This document shows, piece after piece, positions 1-5,405 of a stretch of DNA of 7,559 nt. This DNA is from an uncultured Holophagaceae bacterium (GTDB lineage: Bacteria > Acidobacteriota > Holophagae > Holophagales > Holophagaceae). Position numbers and translations under genes: made by a program. The notes below the pieces were generated by a model. It was not told where the DNA came from, searched no databases, and was given only the letters and a program-made list of their open reading frames with translations. How positions within the stretch are numbered: the first letter of the stretch is position 1; every line of letters starts with the position of its first letter. Where the stretch lies: NCBI GenBank assembly GCA_903890595.1, contig CAITBU010000408.1, positions 1-7,559 on the forward strand, in the 5' to 3' direction.

Positions 1-870
1 CCGGGCTTCGGCCAGCTCCACGGCGGCTTCCTCCAAGCGCAGCTCCGCCCGGCGCCGCTCCGTGATGTCGTGGTACTGCCAGAGGTGGCCCAGGTACTCG
101 TCCCCCACCAGGATGGGTACGAAGTCCCGCGAGAGGATGCGACCATCCAGCAGGGTCAGCTCCTCGCCCAGCTCAGGAGTGCGAGCCTGGGCCACGGCCT
201 CCTGGCGGGGCAGGAAGGCTTCGGGCTCGGCCAGCAGGGGGAGGCACTCCGCCAGGAGGTCCCGGCTCTCGGTGTCCACCAGCACGTGGGCGGGTACGGG
301 GACCTGGAACATCTGGCAGAAGGTCTCGTTCAGCAGGGCCACGCGGCCCCCCTCGGTCTCCACCAGGATCCCGGCCTGCATGTTCTCGATGAGGGCGCGC
401 AGGCGGCCCGTGGCGATGCGCAGGACGATCTCGGAGTGCTTCCGGGCTGTGATGTCGTACAGGGTGCCCGACACCCCCTGGACCACCCCGGCCTCGTCGT
501 AGGCGATGCGCTGGTGGGCCTGCACCCACCTCACCTCCCCGCTCCGGGTGGGGATGCGGAACTCCCCCTCGAAGAGGGCCTGCCCCGTGTCCACGGCATA
601 AGTGAGCATGTTCAGGTAGCGGGAATGGTCGGAAGGGTGCAGGCAGTCCAGGAAGGCCTGCCCCAAGCTCTCCGCCACCGGGTTGCCCGTGAGCTCCGTC
701 CAGGCGGGGTTCAGAAAGGCCCAGTGGCCCTCCCGATCGATGCGGAAGACCACTTCTTTCAGATCTTCCACCAGAGTGCGGTAGCGATCCGCCTCGGCCT
801 GGGCCAGCTCCAACCGGACCTCCAGGGGGAGGTCCCCGGGGGTGGCGGGGAGGCGGGGGTCGCTCGGCAT
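1..870 (-). CDS. Tandem-PAS sensory protein, probable N-terminal part of a sensor histidine kinase (cut by left edge)
   Basis: The frame is open from an ATG at 870 to the window edge, giving 290 residues with the C-terminus missing. A GAGGGG ribosome site (881-876) lies 5 bases before the ATG, and an in-frame stop sits upstream at 904-906, so this start is well supported. PAS domain 1 spans about residues 28-146, with the motif FLNPAWTELTG and a closing YDITARKHSE. PAS domain 2 spans about 155-275 and closes with LWQYHDITERRRAE. After that a charged helical stretch begins (LRLEEAAVELAEAR), typical of the linker into a kinase or other output domain. No membrane segment or signal peptide is visible, so a cytoplasmic sensor is likely. 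PAS domains bind ligands or cofactors and pass signals to a linked output domain. The ending of PAS 2 is typical of hybrid histidine kinases, but a GGDEF or other output beyond the edge is possible. It is divergent from recA, with no evident functional link. Confidence 0.85.
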   Translation of the reverse strand, partial: MPSDPRLPATPGDLPLEVRLELAQAEADRYRTLVEDLKEVVFRIDREGHWAFLNPAWTELTGNPVAESLGQAFLDCLHPSDHSRYLNMLTYAVDTGQALFEGEFRIPTRSGEVRWVQAHQRIAYDEAGVVQGVSGTLYDITARKHSEIVLRIATGRLRALIENMQAGILVETEGGRVALLNETFCQMFQVPVPAHVLVDTESRDLLAECLPLLAEPEAFLPRQEAVAQARTPELGEELTLLDGRILSRDFVPILVGDEYLGHLWQYHDITERRRAELRLEEAAVELAEAR

Positions 871-881
871 GTCCACCCCTC

Positions 882-891
882 TTCGGCCGAA
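882..891. promoter_or_regulatory. 10-base perfect palindrome (TTCGGCCGAA) just upstream of the PAS gene
   Basis: The sequence TTCGGCCGAA is its own reverse complement. It lies between the A/T-rich promoter region and the ribosome site of the leftward PAS gene. A protein bound here would cover the 5' leader of that gene. The position suits an operator, but in DNA this rich in G and C a 10-base palindrome can occur by chance. Confidence 0.3.
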
Positions 892-903
892 TCGTCCAGA
901 ATC

Positions 904-928
904 CTAAAAAAAGATTTCTTGTTTTTTT
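904..928. repeat. A/T-rich imperfect inverted repeat in the PAS/recA divergent spacer
   Basis: A run of seven A's (906-912) and a run of seven T's (922-928) flank the short inverted arms AAGA and TCTT (911-914 and 917-920). This is by far the most A/T-rich stretch in the window. It probably marks the shared promoter zone, and poly-A/poly-T tracts of this kind act as UP-like or bent DNA. It could also form a weak hairpin in RNA. Confidence 0.4.
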
Positions 929-946
929 CGCTTTTCACCTCATATT
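919..946 (+). promoter_or_regulatory. Candidate recA promoter
   Basis: TTGTTT (919-924) and CATATT (941-946) are separated by 16 bases and match the sigma-70 consensus at 3 and 4 of 6 positions. They lie about 25 bases before the recA start. No E. coli-type LexA box (CTGT-N8-ACAG) is present. A single GAAC (947-950) has no matching GTTC partner, so the Gram-positive-type SOS box is also not supported. The promoter call rests only on position, A/T richness and partial matches. Confidence 0.4.
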
Positions 947-970
947 GAACTGCATCCCTTTGGAGGACCC

Positions 971-2029
<1,059 letters not shown>

Positions 2030-2066
2030 TCGGCGTCGATCCGGGGCAACTTACCGGCAAGTCCCA

Positions 2067-2104
2067 AACGGCGGCCCCTCACCGGGGGCCGCCGTTGCTG
2101 TTGG
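2067..2104 (+). terminator. Hairpin terminator downstream of recA
   Basis: AACGGCGGCCCC (2067-2078) and GGGGCCGCCGTT (2085-2096) form a perfect 12-base-pair stem with a 6-base loop. It begins 37 bases after the recA stop. The following bases are only moderately T-rich (GCTGTTGGTTTCT), so this is a strong stem with a weak tail. Transcription from the facing gene would meet the same stem without a T tract. Confidence 0.75.
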
Positions 2105-2146
2105 TTTCTGAGGCTGCCGGATGCGGCTCCACCAAGGGCCTACTTT

Positions 2147-2234
2147 GTATCGGCCGGACTTCGCCGATACGCGAGCCGAACTGAAATATCGTGGAGAGCC
2201 TTGAATGCCCTCATTAGCGGAGCAAAGCCGCTAA
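2147..2234 (-). repeat. Dispersed element copy A (hairpin-bounded), inverted relative to copy B
   Basis: Read on the minus strand, this element begins 11 bases after the stop codon of the leftward hypothetical gene. It opens with a 7-bp hairpin (TTAGCGG/CCGCTAA, arms 2234-2228 and 2220-2214, 7-base loop). It closes with an 8-bp hairpin (GTATCGGC/GCCGATAC, arms 2170-2163 and 2154-2147, 8-base loop). The segment 2222-2147 aligns to 4575-4645 on the plus strand with 61 of 71 positions identical and one 5-base gap. A short reading frame starting at 2214 reads MRAFKALHDISVRLAYRRS, then PADTK and a stop. No ribosome site precedes it. It lies between convergent genes (recA and the hypothetical gene). 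Confidence 0.8.
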
Positions 2235-2245
2235 GCAGGAAGGCC

Positions 2246-3478
2246 CTACTCGGCGTCCTGGACGCCCAGGCCGGCACCCTGCAGGTGGCGCGGCAGGGGC
2301 GGTGCGCCCTGGCCAAGGGCTGAGCCGGGCTGCTGAACCCCGGGCCTCGGTGCCGCAGGGCGGTTGCCACCGGGGGCCATGAGGGCCTTCATCTGCTCGG
2401 CCGTGGCAAAGCACTCCAGGCGGCTGATCTGCTCGGCGGTGGGGAAGGCGGCGTAGCGGATGCGACGCGGGCCCCAGATGGCCACCGCCTCGCCCCGGAT
2501 CTCGTTGATGCGGGGGAGCGTCTGCCTGGTGCAGATGCCCAGGGAGACACCGCCGGCCCCCGTGAAGCCGATGAGATCGGTCTCCGGCAGCAGCACCGGT
2601 GCCCCCTCGGCCCACATCGCCAGGGTCATGGGCTTGCCCTGCGGGGTCTTGAGCATGGCCACGGCAGCGGGCCGGCCCAGGGACGGATCCAGGTCTACCT
2701 CCTGCTGGCGGAGGGCCTCCAGGAGGTCCATCTGCTTGAGCTCCCGCTGAGGGGAGGACATGGGGTGCGGGTCCTGCAGGCGGGCCGTCACCAGGCGGTC
2801 CTCGATACGCTCCAGGAGGGCCAACTGCAGGGGCCGGGCGGAGGCCTGGATGCTCTTGCTGACCTCCTCCATGAGCTTGGGCAGGAGGATCTGGGGGGAA
2901 GCCAGCAGGGTGTCGGCGGAGGGGATGGCCAGGAAGGGGTGTTGACCCTTGAACAGGCCCTGCCAGATCTCAGGGAGCAGCAGGCGGGCGGCGTCATGGC
3001 CATCCCGCCAGGGGCCGCGGTAGATCCCGGAGGGGAGGCGCTCAAAGGTGCCTTCGCTGCGCTGGCGGAGGTGGTCCAGGGCCAGGTCCAGGACATCGTC
3101 CTCGGGCTGATCCCAGAGGCGGATCCAGGCTCCGGGAATGGGCACCCCAGCGATGCAGATGCGCTGGCTCAGACCGTCGATGAACCCCCGACTCCAGGGC
3201 GCCTCCCGCTCGGCCACCCAGGCTGGGACCAACTCGGGGAGGAGGTGGTCCTGGGCGTCGATCCAGGGCTCGGGCAGGCCCAGACCCAGGGCGTGCAGCT
3301 CGGCCACCGCGTCCGCCCAGGCTTCCCGCTCCTCCGGCTTGCGGTGGGCCTCGAAGCTCGGGAGCAGGGCACCCAGGCCCGGTGGGTCGACGGGGACACC
3401 CCGGGCCTCCAGGAGCCCTTCCAGGCCTGGCAGGGGCGCCTCCTCGGCGCGGGACAGGAATCGGTCGAAAAAGCCCAT
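2246..3478 (-). CDS. Uncharacterised cytoplasmic protein, weakly DUF1444-like
   Basis: This is a 410-residue protein with no signal peptide or membrane segment. The chosen ATG (3478) begins MGFFDRFLSR, a start style common in soluble bacterial proteins. An ATG at 3505 is an alternative, and neither has a good ribosome site. Residues 1-150 are rich in Leu, Ala, Glu and Trp. Residues 152-193 contain a GPWRDGHDAARLLLPEIW stretch followed by FLAIPSADTLL. This resembles the D-G-x-D-A-[SA]-R-[IL]-L ... A-[IV]-P-x-x-D core that I remember from DUF1444 (YtpQ) proteins, a family of unknown function. Residues 278-360 form a compact conserved-looking region with IGFTGAGGVSLG. The last 45 residues are rich in Pro, Gly and Gln and probably disordered. 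It is divergent from moaA across 61 bases and may share its regulation. No function can be assigned, and the DUF1444 resemblance is from memory only. Confidence 0.8.
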   Translation of the reverse strand: MGFFDRFLSRAEEAPLPGLEGLLEARGVPVDPPGLGALLPSFEAHRKPEEREAWADAVAELHALGLGLPEPWIDAQDHLLPELVPAWVAEREAPWSRGFIDGLSQRICIAGVPIPGAWIRLWDQPEDDVLDLALDHLRQRSEGTFERLPSGIYRGPWRDGHDAARLLLPEIWQGLFKGQHPFLAIPSADTLLASPQILLPKLMEEVSKSIQASARPLQLALLERIEDRLVTARLQDPHPMSSPQRELKQMDLLEALRQQEVDLDPSLGRPAAVAMLKTPQGKPMTLAMWAEGAPVLLPETDLIGFTGAGGVSLGICTRQTLPRINEIRGEAVAIWGPRRIRYAAFPTAEQISRLECFATAEQMKALMAPGGNRPAAPRPGVQQPGSALGQGAPPLPRHLQGAGLGVQDAE

Positions 3479-3509
3479 AGGTGCAGGTCCATCCAAACAA
3501 ATCATTGTG

Positions 3510-3520
3510 ACTGGTCCAGT
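3510..3520. promoter_or_regulatory. Inverted repeat ACTGG-T-CCAGT in the moaA divergent spacer
   Basis: Two 5-base arms (ACTGG 3510-3514 and CCAGT 3516-3520) surround a single T, 20 bases before the moaA start and 32 bases before the start of the leftward gene. The whole spacer (3479-3539) is only 61 bases, so promoters for both genes must be crowded here. Candidate moaA hexamers are TTGTGA (3505-3510) and TATGCT (3526-3531), with a short 15-base gap. The repeat would sit between them, as an operator might. The support is positional only, and no molybdenum-cofactor riboswitch fits in so short a leader. Confidence 0.35.
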
Positions 3521-3539
3521 GGATTTATGCTGGGGAGAT

Positions 3540-4544
3540 ATGAAGCCCACCGACACCCTGGGTCGCCCCCTCCAGGCCCTGCGCATCTCCGTCACCGACC
3601 GGTGCAACTTTCGCTGCACCTACTGCATGCCCCGGGAGGCCTTCGGCCCGGACCACGCCTTTCTGGACCGCGAGGCCCTGCTGAGCTTCGAGGAGATCAC
3701 CCGGCTGGCCCAGGTCTTCACAGGGCTCGGAGTTTCCAAGCTCAGGCTCACCGGCGGCGAGCCCCTCCTCCGCAAGGAGCTGCCAGTCCTGGTTCGCATG
3801 CTCACGGACCTGCCGGGCCTGGCCGACCTGGCCCTCACCACCAACGGGGTGCTGCTGCCGGAGCTGGCCCCTGACCTCCGCGCCGCGGGTCTCCGCCGCC
3901 TGACCGTGAGCCTGGACACCCTGCGCCAGGACCGCTTCCGGGTCCTCTCCGACACGGACCTGCCCCTCACCCGGGTGCTGCAGGGCCTGGAGGCCGCCCG
4001 GGCGGCCGGCTTTGCCCCCGTCAAGCTGAACTGTGTCATCCAGCGCGGAGTCAACGACGACGAGATCCTGGACCTCGCCGACTTCGCCCGGGAGGGCGGG
4101 CACACCCTGCGCTTCATCGAGTTCATGGACGTGGGTACCACCAACGGCTGGCGCATGGAGGCTGTCGTCCCTGCTGGGGAGATCCAGGCGCTTCTCGCCA
4201 GCCGCTGGCCCCTGGGGGCCCTGCCCCACCCCGAAGGAGCCGTGGCCCGAGCCTGGCGCTACCTGGACGGCAAGGGCGAGGTGGGCCTCATCGCCTCCGT
4301 CACGGCCCCCTTCTGCGGGGGCTGCGACCGGGCCCGCCTCTCGGCGGACGGCCACCTCTACACCTGCCTCTTCGCCTCCGATGGCATGGACCTGAAGGCC
4401 TTCCTCCGTGCCGGCCACGACGATGCGGGGCTTGCGGCCCTGATCGCCGCCCGCTGGACCCGCCGGAGCGACCGCTACTCCGAGCAGCGCCGGGAGCAGA
4501 CCCCCGGCCTGCCCAAGGTGGAGATGTCCCGCATCGGGGGATGA
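3540..4544 (+). CDS. moaA: GTP 3',8-cyclase MoaA (molybdenum cofactor biosynthesis)
   Basis: MoaA is a radical-SAM enzyme that converts GTP to 3',8-cyclo-7,8-dihydro-GTP, the first step of molybdopterin synthesis, working with MoaC. The 334-residue length is normal. The first 4Fe-4S cluster motif is CNFRCTYC (Cys 22, 26, 29), and the SAM-binding LTGGEP is at 70-75. The second cluster site FCGGCDRARLSADGHLYTC supplies Cys 259, 262 and 276, with the GTP-contacting Arg 264 and 266. The protein ends in Gly-Gly, the C-terminal pair needed for activity in the family. The ATG at 3540 gives a standard N-terminus (GRPLQALRISVTDRCNF). Its GGGGAG (3532-3537) is only 2 bases from the ATG, which is unusually close. 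A GTG at 3519 is the alternative start but has no better site. No other moa or moe gene is present in the window, so the partners must lie elsewhere. Confidence 0.98.
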   Translation: MKPTDTLGRPLQALRISVTDRCNFRCTYCMPREAFGPDHAFLDREALLSFEEITRLAQVFTGLGVSKLRLTGGEPLLRKELPVLVRMLTDLPGLADLALTTNGVLLPELAPDLRAAGLRRLTVSLDTLRQDRFRVLSDTDLPLTRVLQGLEAARAAGFAPVKLNCVIQRGVNDDEILDLADFAREGGHTLRFIEFMDVGTTNGWRMEAVVPAGEIQALLASRWPLGALPHPEGAVARAWRYLDGKGEVGLIASVTAPFCGGCDRARLSADGHLYTCLFASDGMDLKAFLRAGHDDAGLAALIAARWTRRSDRYSEQRREQTPGLPKVEMSRIGG

Positions 4545-4555
4545 GGACGCCAGCA

Positions 4556-4645
4556 CCGGCGGCAGCTCTAGCGACTCCGCCAATGCGGACCTTCAAGGAA
4601 CTCCACGATGTTTCAGTTCGTCTCGCCTATCGGCGCAGCCGATAC
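4556..4645 (+). repeat. Dispersed element copy B (hairpin-bounded), inverted relative to copy A
   Basis: This copy lies just after the moaA stop (4542-4544). The first hairpin pairs GGCGG (4558-4562) with CCGCC (4577-4581) across a 14-base loop. The last pairs TATCGGC (4628-4634) with GCCGATA (4638-4644) across a 3-base loop. Compared with copy A, one pair in the first stem changes from A-T to G-C, a compensatory change, and the loop of the last stem is 5 bases shorter. The reading frame at 4583 reads MRTFKELHDVSVRLAYRRS, matching copy A at 16 of 19 residues. After the gap it runs on out of register into sequence antisense to the next gene. No ribosome site precedes it. The element lies between convergent genes. 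Confidence 0.8.
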
Positions 4646-4667
4646 CGAGAAGGGCACGAAGAACTGC

Positions 4668-5351
4668 CTAGAACTGGACGCCTGCGTAGAGGGCACCGGA
4701 CCAGGTGGGTGCCAGCGCCCGCAAGGTCGGAGCATCCATCTGCGACATGGGCACGATGCTCCGCTGGCTGGCCTTGGTGGCCGCTACGCCCAGGTCCGCA
4801 CCAATAAGGGTGAGCAAGGAGCCAGTCTTGATGCGGCCCTCGAGGCTCAGGCGCACCCAGGGCCGGAAATAGACGGTCATGGCATCGATCTGGGCAGTGC
4901 CTCCATTGGTGGTGGAGTAGCTGCCCTTGGGGTTGATGGTCTCGGCCCGACCCTCGATGTGCACGCCGAAGCCGCCCGAAGCCCCCAGGGGGATCAGGTA
5001 GGCGGCGCCCACGGCCCAGTAGCTGTAGTCCACCTGGACCTTGGTGACGTTCAGGATGTTGGCGGGTGGGACCGAACTGATGTCCCGATTCGTAGACATG
5101 GCAGCACCACTCTGGAACCGCGCCGATAGCTCCCCAAACCAGGGAGACTCCCCGGCCATGTTGAGTTGGAGGCGGAGGCCAAACCCGGTCTGACGGTCGG
5201 CCTGGTCCTTGATGCCCTGGCCCAGGAGGATGCCCTGGGTCTGGATGGCTTCGCCAAACAGGAGGATCCGGCCCACGCCCTCCGTGCCCCGCCCCTGAGC
5301 GGAGAGGGGAATGGATAGAGCAATGGCCAACAGGAAGATCAAGGCTTTCAC
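4668..5351 (-). CDS. Exported protein, probable small outer-membrane beta-barrel
   Basis: This is a 227-residue protein starting at GTG (5351), with a good GGGAG ribosome site (5361-5357) 5 bases upstream. A clear signal peptide covers residues 1-19 or so: MK, then a hydrophobic stretch, then a LSAQ-type cleavage region. The mature part shows alternating polar and hydrophobic stretches typical of amphipathic beta-strands (for example GFGLRLQLNM, VQVDYSYWAVGAAYLIPL and MTVYFRPWVRLSLEGRI), and I count roughly eight. It ends YAGVQF, and a terminal Phe is the usual outer-membrane insertion signal. The short strands fit a small barrel of the OmpW/OprH size class, but I see no family-specific motif. 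It lies 54 bases downstream of the large leftward gene with no evident terminator between them, so they are probably co-transcribed. Function is unknown. Confidence 0.8.
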   Translation of the reverse strand: MKALIFLLAIALSIPLSAQGRGTEGVGRILLFGEAIQTQGILLGQGIKDQADRQTGFGLRLQLNMAGESPWFGELSARFQSGAAMSTNRDISSVPPANILNVTKVQVDYSYWAVGAAYLIPLGASGGFGVHIEGRAETINPKGSYSTTNGGTAQIDAMTVYFRPWVRLSLEGRIKTGSLLTLIGADLGVAATKASQRSIVPMSQMDAPTLRALAPTWSGALYAGVQF

Positions 5352-5405
5352 GGAAGCTCCCGGAGAGGTGAGAAGGGGCCCCCGGGGAAACGAGGGCGAC
5401 GGGGA

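Noticed and set aside
70..948. Rightward open frame (292 codons) across the PAS gene
   Set aside because: The minus strand encodes two clear PAS domains with a ribosome site. The rightward translation has no recognisable motif and ends in the A/T-rich spacer.
3138..3539. N-terminal extension of moaA, and likewise an extension of the leftward gene up to 3619
   Set aside because: Each extension only reads antisense through the neighbouring real gene. The family-typical MoaA start is at 3540, and MGFFDRF at 3478 is the natural start of the other gene.
3525..4583. Leftward open frame (352 codons) antisense to moaA
   Set aside because: MoaA on the plus strand has all its cluster cysteines and its Gly-Gly end. 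The antisense translation is low-complexity Gly/Ala/Val/Gln.
4601..4626. On the minus strand copy B contains GAACTGAAACATC, which also occurs near the 5' end of 23S rRNA
   Set aside because: The match is only 13 bases, the flanks do not follow 23S rRNA, and copy A differs inside it (GAACTGAAATATC). It is probably coincidence.
2147..4645. Composite transposon with copies A and B as terminal inverted repeats
   Set aside because: There is no transposase between the copies, I see no target-site duplication just outside them, and both enclosed genes look like normal chromosomal genes. Kept only as a possibility in the findings.
5375..5387. GGGG-CCCCC-GGGG run between the two leftward envelope genes
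   Set aside because: It can fold locally but has no proper loop or T tract, so it is not supported as a terminator and does not argue against co-transcription.
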